Source: Pilimelia anulata (GTDB lineage: Bacteria; Actinomycetota; Actinomycetes; Mycobacteriales; Micromonosporaceae). Taken from it: a DNA stretch of 64,000 nucleotides. Below the pieces are notes generated by a model. That model ran no database searches. It worked only from the letters and a program-made list of their open reading frames with translations, and was not told the DNA's origin. The DNA lies in assembly GCF_014647895.1 (NCBI RefSeq), contig NZ_BMQB01000009.1, positions 124,001 to 188,000 of the forward strand, written 5' to 3'. The translations under genes and the position numbers were made by a program. Positions 18,001 through 27,700 of the stretch are shown here, piece after piece (positions within the stretch are counted from its first letter, which is position 1; the number at the start of each line of letters is the position of its first letter).

Positions 18001-21000
18001 CAGGTCGCGCAGCGCCCGGTGGGTCGCCTCCGGTACCCGGAACGCCACCTCGCCGGCCACCCTGCCGGCGACCGCCGGCCGCGGCCGGTCGGTCGGCAGG
18101 GCCAGCTCCTCGGGCAGCCCGGCCAGCGCCGTGGACCAGAAGTCGACCTGCGCGGCGAGCAGGCCGCCGCCGTCGGCGAGCAGGTCGCGCTGCCACAGGG
18201 CGTAGTCGGCGTACTGGACCGGCAGCTCCCGCCACCGCGGCGCGGCGCCGGCGCGGCGCTGTTCGTACGCGTGCCCGAGGTCGCGCAGCAGCGGCAGCGC
18301 GGAGGCGCCGTCGGCCGCGATGTGGTGGACCAGGACGAGCAGGACGTGCTCGTCCGCGCCGAGCCGGAACAGGGTGGCCCGGACCGGGATCTCGGCGTCC
18401 AGCCGGAAGGCGTGCGCGGACGCCGCGGCCAGCGCGGCCGGCAGCCCGTCCGCGGTCACCGGTACCACCGGCAGGTCCGGCCGGTCGGGGCGGATCTCCT
18501 GGCGCGGCACCCCGTCGTCGTCGGGGAAGACCGTGCGCAGGCTCTCGTGCCGGTCGGCCACGTCGGCCAGCGCGGCGCCGAGCACCGCCGGGTCGAGCGG
18601 GCCGGTCAGCCGGACGGCGAACGGGATGTTGTAGGTCGGGTTCGGGCCGTCCAGCCGGTACAGGAACCACATCCGCTGCTGGGCGAACGACAGCGGCAGC
18701 GCCGCCGGGCGGTCGGCCCGGCGCAGCGGCACCCGCTCGCGGGCGCCGTCGAGCCGGGCGGCCAGGTCGGCGACCGTGGGCGCCTCGAACACCGCGCGCA
18801 GCGGCAGGTCCGCGCCGAGCACGGCCCGGATCCGGCCGGTCAGCCGCGGGACGAGCAGCGAGTGCCCGCCCAGGCCGAAGAAGTCGTCGTCGATGCCGAC
18901 CGCGGGTACGCCGAGGACCTCGGCGAACAGGTCGCACAGCAGCTCCTCGCGCGGGTCCCGGGGCCGCCGGCCGGCGGGGCGGGCGGCGGCGTCCGGCGCG
19001 GGCAGGGCCTTGCGGTCGACCTTGCCGCTGGGCAGGACCGGCAGCCGGTCCAGCACCACGAACGCGGCCGGGACGAACGCGGCCGGCAGCGCGGCGGCGA
19101 GCGCGCGGCGCAGCGCGGCGGGCTCGGCCACCCGGCCGGCGGCGGGCACGACGTACGCGGCGAGCGACCGCTGGCCGGGCCCGTCGGCGCGGACCACGAC
19201 CACGGCCGCCGCCACCTCGGGCAGCCGCAGCAGCGCGGCGGCGATCTCGCCCGGCTCCACCCGGAAGCCGCGGATCTTCACCTGGTCGTCGGCCCGGCCG
19301 ACGAACTCCAGCGCGCCGTCGGCGTTCCAGCGGACCAGGTCGCCGGTGCGGTACATCCGGGTGCCCGCCGGGCCGTACGGGTCGGCGAGGAACCGGTCGG
19401 CGGTCAGGCCGGGGCGGTTCAGGTAGCCGCGGGCGAGCCCGTCGCCGGCCAGGTACAGCTCGCCGACGACCCCGACCGGCACCGGCGACAGGCCGGCGTC
19501 GAGGACGTACGCGCGGGTGCCGGGGTCGGGCGGGCCGATCGGCACCGGCGCGCTCATGCCGGGCCGGCACGGGCCGAGCGTCGAGTTCACGCTGACCTCG
19601 GTCGGCCCGTACGCGTTGAACATCCGGCGGCCGGGGGCGTACCGGTCGACCAGCGCCGGGGTGACCTCCTCGGTGCCGGCGAGCAGCGTGATGCCCTCGT
19701 CCAGCGTGGCCTCCGGCGGCAGCGCGGCGAGCAGCGCCGGCGGCAGGATCGCGTGGGTGACCCGGTGCGCGCGCAGGTAGTCGGTGAGCGCGACCCCGGC
19801 GACCCGCCGGTCGGCGGGGACGACGACGAGCGTCCCGCCCGTGCACATGACCTGGACGAGGTCCCACCAGGCGACGTCGAAGCCGGGCGAGGCGAACTGG
19901 GCGACCCGGCTGGTCGGGGTGACCCGCAGGTGCGCGGTGTGGGTGCCGATGAGCTTGCCGATGCCGGCGTGCGGCACGACGACGCCCTTGGGGCGGCCGG
20001 TGGAGCCGGAGGTGTGGATGACGTACGCCGGGTGCTCCGGCCGCAGCGCGACCGGCGCGAGCGGCCGGTCGGGCGCGGCGTCGACCGGCACGACCGGCAG
20101 GTCGCCGAGCCGGGCGGCCAGGTCCGGCGTCGCGACGGCGCAGACGGGCCGGGCGTCGTCGACCATCAGCGCGATCCGGTCGTCCGGGTAGTCGGGGTCC
20201 AGCGCGAGGTACGCGCCGCCGGCCCGGAGCACGGCGAGCAGGGCGACGACCAGGTCCACGCCGCGGGGTACCGCGACGGCCACCACGTCCTCGGGTCCGA
20301 CGCCGGCCGCTTGCAGGGCGGCGGCGAGCCGCTCGGTGCGGGCGGCCAGCGCGGCGTACGTGAGGGAGACGTCCCCGCAGACCACGGCCTCGGCGTCCGG
20401 CTGCGCGGCGGCCAGGCGGGCGAACTCGGCCGGCAGCGTCGTCAGCGGGTACGTGCCGGTGGCGTTCCAGTCGCGCAGGACCGCGTCCCGCTCGGGCCCG
20501 CCGAGCAGGCCGAGCCGGCCGGTGGGCTGCTCGGGGTCGGCGGCGATCCGGCGCAGCACGTGCCGGGCGCCGGCGGCGATCCGCTCGACGTGCGCGCGGC
20601 CGAACACGTCCGGCCGGTAGTCCAGGTGCAGCTCGATCCGCTCGCCGGGCAGCACGGTCAGGCCGAGCGGGTAGTGCGCGGCGTCGCTGTCGGAGACCGG
20701 GGACAGCCGCAGGCCGGGCACCGGCTCCTCGACCGCGGCGGCGTCGAACGGGTAGTTCTCGAACACGGCGAGGGTGTCGAACAGCTCGCCGGTCCGGCGC
20801 TGGATCGCGGCCAGGCCGAGGTGCTGGTGCGCCAGCAGCGCCGCCTGCTCGTCCCGGATGCGGCGCAGCGCGGCGCCGACCGGCTCGGCCGGGCGCAGCG
20901 TGACCCGGACCGGGACGGTGTTGATGAACAGGCCGACCATGCCCTCGACGCCGGGCAGGTCCGCCGGGCGGCCGGACACGGTCGTGCCGAACACCACGTC

Positions 21001-21774
21001 CGGCCGGCCGAGCAGCCGGGACAGCACGGTGCCCCAGGCGAGCTGGACGATCGCGTTGACGGTCACGCCGTACCGGCGGGCGACGGCGTCCAGCCCCGCG
21101 GTCTCCTCCGCGGACAGCGTCACCGCCACCCGGTCGGGCCGGATCGGCGGCCGGGTGCCGGCCGCGGGGGCGACCATCGCCGGCTCGGCCAGGCCGGCCA
21201 GCGCCGCCGCCCAGGCGTCCGCGGCCGCGTCCCGGTCCTGCCGGGACAGCCAGGCCAGGTACTCCTTGTACGGCCGGGCCGGCGGCAGCGGCGTGCCGGC
21301 GTACAGCGCGAACAGGTCCGCGACCAGCAGCGGCGTGGACCAGCCGTCGAGCAGTACGTGGTGGTTGGTGATCACCAGGTGGTGCCGGTCGGCGGCGAGC
21401 CGGACCAGCGCGAAGCGCAGCAGCGGCGGCGTCGCCGGGTCGAACCGGCGTTCCCGCTCGGCCAGCGCCACCGCGTCGGCCGCCGCGGCCGAGTCGGCCT
21501 CGACGTACCGCCAGGGCAGCTCGACCCGCTTCGGGACCAGGGCGACGGCCTCGCCGCTGCGCCGCCGCCGGAACCCGGCCCGCAGGTTCGGGTGCCGGCG
21601 CAGCACCCCGTCGGCGGCGGTGCGCAGCCGGTCGGGGTCGAGCGGCCCGTCGATCCCGACGACGAGCTGGACGGTGTACACGTCCGGCCCGCCGGCGTCC
21701 AGTTCGGACTGGAACAGCAGGCCCTCGGCCAGCGGCGACAGCGGCAGGATGTCCGCCAGACCCGACTTACTCAC
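15079..21774 (-). CDS. NRPS, C-A-PCP-C-A-PCP-TE (terminal two modules)
   Basis: A 2231-residue NRPS that ends the assembly line. Domains: C (SPLAEGLLFQSEL start, HHVLLDGW near 138, of the kind that follows an epimerase), A (TSGSTG near 588; pocket reading D-V-W-I-L-A-A-V-N-K, not assigned), PCP (GGHS near 971), C of the L-L type (LPLSFAQQRMWFLYRLDG, HHIAADG near 1150), A (TSGSTG near 1626; reading D-A-Q-E-G-G-L-V-D-K, nearest to Gln-type codes), PCP (GGHS near 2011) and a C-terminal thioesterase with GYSAGG near 2120 that should release or cyclise the product. GTG start with GGAG five bases upstream, overlapping the previous gene by eight bases. Pocket readings were aligned by eye. Confidence 0.88.
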   Translation of the reverse strand: MSKSGLADILPLSPLAEGLLFQSELDAGGPDVYTVQLVVGIDGPLDPDRLRTAADGVLRRHPNLRAGFRRRRSGEAVALVPKRVELPWRYVEADSAAAADAVALAERERRFDPATPPLLRFALVRLAADRHHLVITNHHVLLDGWSTPLLVADLFALYAGTPLPPARPYKEYLAWLSRQDRDAAADAWAAALAGLAEPAMVAPAAGTRPPIRPDRVAVTLSAEETAGLDAVARRYGVTVNAIVQLAWGTVLSRLLGRPDVVFGTTVSGRPADLPGVEGMVGLFINTVPVRVTLRPAEPVGAALRRIRDEQAALLAHQHLGLAAIQRRTGELFDTLAVFENYPFDAAAVEEPVPGLRLSPVSDSDAAHYPLGLTVLPGERIELHLDYRPDVFGRAHVERIAAGARHVLRRIAADPEQPTGRLGLLGGPERDAVLRDWNATGTYPLTTLPAEFARLAAAQPDAEAVVCGDVSLTYAALAARTERLAAALQAAGVGPEDVVAVAVPRGVDLVVALLAVLRAGGAYLALDPDYPDDRIALMVDDARPVCAVATPDLAARLGDLPVVPVDAAPDRPLAPVALRPEHPAYVIHTSGSTGRPKGVVVPHAGIGKLIGTHTAHLRVTPTSRVAQFASPGFDVAWWDLVQVMCTGGTLVVVPADRRVAGVALTDYLRAHRVTHAILPPALLAALPPEATLDEGITLLAGTEEVTPALVDRYAPGRRMFNAYGPTEVSVNSTLGPCRPGMSAPVPIGPPDPGTRAYVLDAGLSPVPVGVVGELYLAGDGLARGYLNRPGLTADRFLADPYGPAGTRMYRTGDLVRWNADGALEFVGRADDQVKIRGFRVEPGEIAAALLRLPEVAAAVVVVRADGPGQRSLAAYVVPAAGRVAEPAALRRALAAALPAAFVPAAFVVLDRLPVLPSGKVDRKALPAPDAAARPAGRRPRDPREELLCDLFAEVLGVPAVGIDDDFFGLGGHSLLVPRLTGRIRAVLGADLPLRAVFEAPTVADLAARLDGARERVPLRRADRPAALPLSFAQQRMWFLYRLDGPNPTYNIPFAVRLTGPLDPAVLGAALADVADRHESLRTVFPDDDGVPRQEIRPDRPDLPVVPVTADGLPAALAAASAHAFRLDAEIPVRATLFRLGADEHVLLVLVHHIAADGASALPLLRDLGHAYEQRRAGAAPRWRELPVQYADYALWQRDLLADGGGLLAAQVDFWSTALAGLPEELALPTDRPRPAVAGRVAGEVAFRVPEATHRALRDLARSTDTSMFMVLQAGLAALLTRLGAGTDITIGTPIAGRTDDTLDDLVGFFVNTLVLRTDTAGDPTFRELLGRVRAFDLAAYAHQDIPFERLVEALNPARSLARHPLFQVMLAHQHMPADALALADLAVAPESTGAGGAKFDLAVDLLEVEGVDGLDGVLEYRVDLFDAATAANLADRLVRLLAAVVADPERSIGTLDLLTDAERHTVLVEWNDTALAHGEPGTLPALFAARAARSPDATALVCGDTRYTFAELDAAANRLAHELVARGAGPERVVALLLPRAAETVVAILAVLKSGAAYLPLDPHYPADRIDWLLADADPVLVLSTAALAPAGRADVLLLDRLDPAARPSTAPPGPQPRHPAYVIYTSGSTGTPKGVLVEHRSVVNLFASHRETLYRPAAARAGGRQLRVAHSWSFAFDASWQPQLWLFDGHALHIVTEDTQRDPDRLVAQIRRERIDFIEVTPSHAVQLAAAGLFTGDRCPLLVLGVGGEAVPASLWRDIRDLAGTEGYNLYGPTEATVDALSARVGASERPLVGRPTANTAAYVLDRGLRPVPPGVLGELYLAGAGLARGYLNRPALTAQRFLADPYGPPGTRMYRTGDLVRYLPDGNLDYVGRADDQVKVRGFRIELGEIHAALARHPAVSQAAVDVREDTPGDKRIVAYVVPDGGWDAAALRAHLSAALPDYMVPSAFVELAALPLTAHGKLDRRALPAPAARPAGREPATPLEAAVRDRFAEALGRPIGVEDNFFAEGGHSLLLVRLRDRIERATGRRVAIADLFTHPTAAALAERLAAPELAAPAWTVAAGGAGVPLVCLAPADGPDWAYAALREYVPDRPVHLLRAADPEQLAALVPTGPVHLLGYSAGGVAAHALACALHRAGRPVGVLALLDAAAPATAPRFAGPAAYVAAEEPAEGWKPFVDEVRVLDTLDCAHDDLLDPAPLARVGAAVHAELAAWDAAAADPARPAPEEQN

Positions 21775-24700
21775 TGCTGCTCCATTCGGCCTCGAACTCG
21801 TCGATCTCGTCCTGGGAGAGCGAGACCAGCTCCAGGTCCGAGGGGGTGTAGCCGCCGGCGTCCGAGGCGGCGGCGGTGATGCCGCGCAGGTGCGCGAACC
21901 ACAGCTCGGCCAGCGCCCGGACCGCCGGCTCGTCCAGCACGCCGGTGGGCCAGGTCCAGGTGACGGCCAGCTCGGGGCCGCCGGGCAGGTCCCGGGTCAC
22001 GGCGTTGATCTCCAGGGCGTGGGTCAGCGGCAGCTCCGGGTCGACGCCCGGCGGCACCGCGCCGGCCTCGTCGGCGACCGTCCACGGTTCGGCGGCGCCC
22101 ACCCCGAACCGGCCGAGGTAGTTGAAGCAGATCCCGGGTCGCGGCTGCGCGGCCAGCTCGGCCGCGGTGTCGTCGTTGAGGTACCGCAGCAGCCCGTACC
22201 CGACGCCGCCGTGCGGCAGCGCCCGGAGCTGCTCCTTGACCGCCTTCACCGCGTCGCCGGCCGCCCGGCCGCCGGCCCGGGCCGCGGCCGGGTCGACCCG
22301 GCCGGGGTCGAGCCGGACCGGGTGGGCGCCGGTGAGCCAGCCGACCGTCGCGCCGGGGTCGGCCCGCAGGTCGACCGCCTCCGGCTGCCGGCCGTGGCCC
22401 TCCAGCTCGACCAGGAGCCCGCCCGGCGAGCCGGACCACTCGCGCACGGCGAGCGCCAGCGCGGCCAGCAGCACGTCGTCGACGCCGCCGTGGAAGTGGC
22501 CGGGGACCCGGCCGAGCAGCGGCTCGGTGTCGGCCGCGGGCAGGGTCAGGTGCAGCTCGGCCGAGGTGGCCGCGGTGTCCCGGGCCGGGTCCAGCGGCCG
22601 GGCGAGCGGGAGCGCGGCGGTGTCGGCGCCGACCGCCCGCCACAGCGGCAGCTCGGCGAGCGTCCGGGGTCGGGTGGCCTGCTCGCGCAGCAGCCGGGCC
22701 CAGCCGCGGGCCGACGTGCCGCGCGGCGAGGCGGTCGCGCCGGTCTCCCACGCCGACCGCAGGTCGTCCAGCAGGACCCGCCAGGAGACGCCGTCCACGA
22801 CGAGGTGGTGGATCACCAGGACGAGCAGGCCGGGTTCGGGGCCGGCGTCCAGCCAGACGGCCTCGACCATCCGGCCGGCGTCCGGGTCCAGGGCGGACTG
22901 CGCGGCGGCGCCCTCGGCGGCGACCTGTCCGCGGACGTCCGCGGACAGCGCCGCCCGGCGGACCCGGGCGGCGGCGTGCGCGGGGACGTCGAGGGCCCAG
23001 CGGTCGCCGCGGACCAGGCGGGCCCGCAGGGCCTCGTGCCGGTCCAGCAGCGCCTGTACGGCCGCGGTGATCGCCGCGTGGTCGGTCGGCGGCACCCGCA
23101 GCACCATCGACTGGCTGAACCGGCCGACCGGGCCGCCGATCTCCCGCAGCCACGCCATGATCGGCGTCTCCGGGACGAGGCCGAGGGCGGCCTCCGGCGG
23201 CTCGCTGACCGCGTCCGCGTCGTCCCCGGCGGGGACCGCGACCGCGGCGAGCGCCGCCGGGGTGTGGTGCCGGAACAGGTCCTTGGCGCTGATCAGCAGG
23301 CCGGCGGCGCGGGCCCGGACGACGACCTGGATGGAGACGATGCTGTCGCCGCCCAGCTCGAAGAACCCGTCCTCCGGGCCGACGTCGTCGAGGCCGAGGA
23401 CCTCGGCGAAGACCGTCCGCAGGGTGTCCACGGTGGCGGTCTGCGCCCGCGCCGCCGGGGCGGCCGGGACCGGGGCGGCGAACACCGGCCGCGGCGCCAG
23501 CGGGCCGAGGTCGATGGCCGACAGCGGCCGGTCCGGGTCGGCGGCGAAGTGCTCCAGCAGCCGGACCAGGCGGGCGGCCAGGTCGGCGACGGTGGCCCGG
23601 TCGAACAGGTCGGCGCTGTACTCGGCGAAGCCGGCCATCCCGGCCGCCGGGTCGTCCACGATGGTGACGGTCAGGTCGAACGAGGCGACGCGGGCGTCCA
23701 CCACCTCGTCCCGGACCGCGACGCCGGGCAGGTCGAGCCGGACCGGGGCGTTGTTCTGGTACGCCAGCATCACCTGGAACAGCGGGTGCCGGTTCGCCGC
23801 CCGCGGCGGGTTGAGCGCCTCGACCAGCCGCTCGAACGGCAGGTCCTGGTGGGCGTACCCGGCCAGCGCCACCGGGCGGACCCGGCCGAGCAGGTCGCGG
23901 GCGGTCGGGTCGCCGGCGGTGTCGGTGCGCAGCACGACGGTGTTGACGAACGAGCCGACCACGTCGTCGAGTGCCTCGTCGGTCCGGCCGGCGACCGGGG
24001 TGCCGATCGGGATGTCGGTACCCGCGCCGACCTTGGTCAGCAGCGCGGCCAGCGCGGCCTGGAAGACCATGAACGTGCTGACGCCCAGGGCCAGCGCCAG
24101 CGCCCGGATCCGCCCGGCCAGTTCGGGCTCGACGGCGAAGTCGAGCAGGCCGCCGGCGTACGTCGACTCGGCCGGGCGGGGGCGGTCGGTCGGCAGGGCC
24201 AGCTCGTCGGGGGCGCCGGCGAGCGCGGCCCGCCAGTACGCGACCTGCTCGTCGGCGAGCGGGCCGGTGTCGAGCAGGTCCCGCTGCCAGGCGGCGTAGT
24301 CGGCGTACTGCACCGGCAGCGGCCGCCACGCGGGCATGTCGCCGGCGGCCCGGGCCCGGTACGCGTCCCCGAGGTCGCGGGCCAGCGGCGCGAACGACCA
24401 GCCGTCGCCGGCGATGTGGTGCAGGACCAGCAGCAGGACGTGCTCCCGCTCGCCGAGGGCGAACAGGGTGGCCCGCAGCGGGGTCTCGGCGGCGAGTCGG
24501 AAGCGGTGCCGGGACGCGTCCGCGAGGTCCGCGGCGATGGTGTCGCCGGTGCTGTCCCGGCGGAGCAGGCCGACGTCGGCGGCGTCCCGGATCACCTGGC
24601 GGGCGACGCCGTCGACCTCGGGGAACACGGTGCGCAGCGGCTCGTGCCGGGCCACCACGTCGGCGAGCGCGGCGGCGAGCACGTCGGCGTCGAGCGGGCC

Positions 24701-27700
24701 GGACAGCCGCAGCGCCGCGGCGATGTTGTACGTCGCGCTCGGCCCCTCGAGCTGGTGCAGGAACCAGAGCCGCTGCTGGGCGTACGACAGCGGCAGCACC
24801 TCGGTGCGCGGCACCGCGGCGATCGCCGGCCGGGCCGGGTCGGCCAGCGCCGCGACCACCCCGGCGGGCGTGGGCGCGGTGAAAAGGGCCTCGACGGTCA
24901 GCTCCGCGGCCAGGGCGGTCCGGATCCGGCTGGCCAGCCGGGTGGCGAGCAGCGAGTGCCCGCCGAGGGCGAAGAAGTCGTCGTCCGCGCCGACGGCCGG
25001 CACGCCGAGGACGTCGGCGAACAGGTCGCAGACGAGCGCGACCCGCGGGTCGCGGCTGCCGCCGGGCCGGCCGCCGCGGGCCGGCGGGTCGGGCAGGGCG
25101 GCCTTGTCGACCTTGCCGTTGGGGGTCAGCGGCAGCTCGTCCAGCGCCACGAACGCCGCCGGCACGAGGTGGGCGGGCAGCGCGTCGACCAGGTGGGCGC
25201 GCAGCGCGCGGTGGTCCCCGGTCCCGACCCAGTACGCGACGAGCCGGCCGTCGCGGGCGACCACGGCGGCGGCCCGGACGTCCGGGTGCGCGGCGATGGC
25301 CGCCTCGACCTCGCCGGGCTCGACCCGGAAGCCGCGGATCTTCACCTGGTCGTCGGCCCGGCCGACGAAGACGAGGACGCCGGCGGCGTCGAAGCTCGCC
25401 AGGTCGCCGGTGCGGTACAGCCGGGTGCCGGGGTCGCCGAACGGGTCGGCGACGAACCGCTGCGCGGTCAGGTCCGGGCGGTGCAGGTAGCCGCGGGCCA
25501 CGCCGGGCCCGCCCACGTACAGCTCACCCACCACGCCGGGCAGGGTGGGCCGCAGGAACGCGTCGAGGACGTGCAGGTGCGCGCCGGCCACCGGCTCGCC
25601 GCCGTCGCGGGTCCAGCGGTAGGCGTCCACCGTGGTCTCGGTCGGGCCGTACAGGTTGAGCGGCGTGCAGCCGGGCTCGTCCAGCAGCCGCCGCCACAGG
25701 CCCGGCGGGACGGCCTCGCCGCCGACGACGACCAGCTCCGGCCGGTGCCGGCCGGGCGCGAACAGGCCGCACTCGACCACGGCGGCGAGGTGCGCCGGCG
25801 TCAGGTCGAGGTAGTCGATCCGATGCGCGGCGACGTACTCGGCCAGCGCGGCCGGGTCGCGCATGGCGTCCTCGTCCAGCACGTCGAGGTGGTGGCCGGC
25901 GACCAGCCAGAGCAGCGGGTCCCAGGACGAGTCGAAGGAGAAGGACGCGGTGTGCGCGACGCGCAGCGCCCGCCCGCCGGCCCGGCGGAACACCGTGTCG
26001 CGCTGCCCGGCGAACAGGTTCGCCAGGTTGGCGTGGGTGACCACGACGCCCTTGGGGGTGCCGGTGGAGCCGGAGGTGTAGATCACGTACGCCGGGTCCA
26101 GCGGCGCCGGCCCGGTCGGCTCGGCCGCCGCCGCGGGCAGGTCGTCGATCGCCAGGACCGGCGCCGGGCCGGCGAAGCCCGAGCCGCGGGTGGTCAGGAT
26201 GACGGCCGGGGCGGCGTCGGCCAGCATCAGGTCGAGCCGGTCGGCCGGGTAGCCGGGGTCCAGCGGTACGGCGACGCCGCCGGCCCGCAGCGTGCCGAGC
26301 AGGCCCGGCACCATCGCGTGCCGCGGCAGCGCGAGCGCCACCGGGCGGCCCGGCCCGACGCCGTGCGCGGCCAGCGCGCGGGCGATCCGGTCGACGTCCG
26401 CGGCCAGCTCGGCGAACGTGGCGCCGTTCAGCGCCGGGGCGGCCGGCGTGCGGGCGGCCTGCGCGGCGAACAGCTCGGGCAGCGTGCGGGTCTCGGTCGG
26501 GGCGACCGGCGGGTGGCGGCGGACGCCGGCCGGGTCGACGGCGCCGACCGGCCGGTCCACGTCCCCGGACAGCAGCGCGACCAGCATGTCGAGCACCCCG
26601 CGGGCCCGGTCGGCGTCGACCGCGGGCGCCCGGTGGTCCAGGGTCAGCGACAGCCGGTCCCCGGCCGGGATCACGGTGAGGCCGAGCGGGTAGTGCGTCG
26701 CGTCGTGGCCGCGGACGCCGGTGACGGCCAGGCCCGGCGCGGGGTCGGGCAGGTCGGCGGGGCTCAGCGGGTAGTTCTCGAACACCACCAGCGTGTCGAA
26801 CAGCTCGTCGTGGCCGGTCCCGCGCTGGATCTCCGCGAGGCCGACGTGGTGGTGGTCCAGCAGCGCGGCCTGCTCCCGCTGGAGCCGGTCGAGCAGCTCC
26901 GCCACGGTCTCCCGCGGCCGCAGCGCGACCCGGACCGGCACCGTGTTGATGAACAGGCCGACCATCGCCCCGGCGTCGGGCAGCGCGGCCGGGCGGCCGG
27001 CGACGGCCGTGCCGAACACCACGTCGGTCTGCCCGGTCACGGTGCTCAGCAGCAGCCCCCACGCGCCCTGGACCAGCGTGTTCACCGTCCAGCCGCGGTC
27101 GGCGCAGAGCGCGGCGAGCGGGCCGGCGGGCACCTCGGCGGTCAGCCGCTCCTGCGTCCGCGCCGGTTCGCCGCCGGCGACCAGGGTCGGGCCGGGCAGC
27201 CCGGCCAGCGCGCCGGTCCAGGCGGCCGGGCCGGCGGCGGTGTCCCGCCCGGCCAGCCAGGCCAGGAAGTCGGCGTACGCGGGCGGGTCGGGCAGCGCGG
27301 CGCCGCCGTACCGGGCGAACAGCTCGCGCAGCAGCAGGGCCAGCGACCAGCCGTCGAGCAGCAGGTGGTGGCAGGTGACCACGAGCCGGTGCGCGGCCCC
27401 GTCGCCGGCCAGCACGAACCGGATCAGCGGCGGCCGGTCGAGGTCGAACGGGGTGGCCCGCTCGGCGGTGGCCACGGCGTCCGGGTCGGTCGTGCGCGCC
27501 ACCCGCAGCGGGGTGGCGACATCCGGCGGGATGACGGCGAACGGGCGGCCGTCCGCGGCGGTGCGGTACCCGGCCCGCAGGTTCGGGTACCGGCGCAGCA
27601 CCTCGTCCACGGCCGCGCCGAGCGCCGCCGTGTCCACCTCGCCGGCGAGGTCCACGGTGAACTGGACGGTGTACTCGTCCGCCCCCCGCTCCGCGTGGTA

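Noticed and set aside
15148..21879. A 2243-codon + strand open frame opposite the second NRPS
   Set aside because: Same shadow effect; no motif in the translation.
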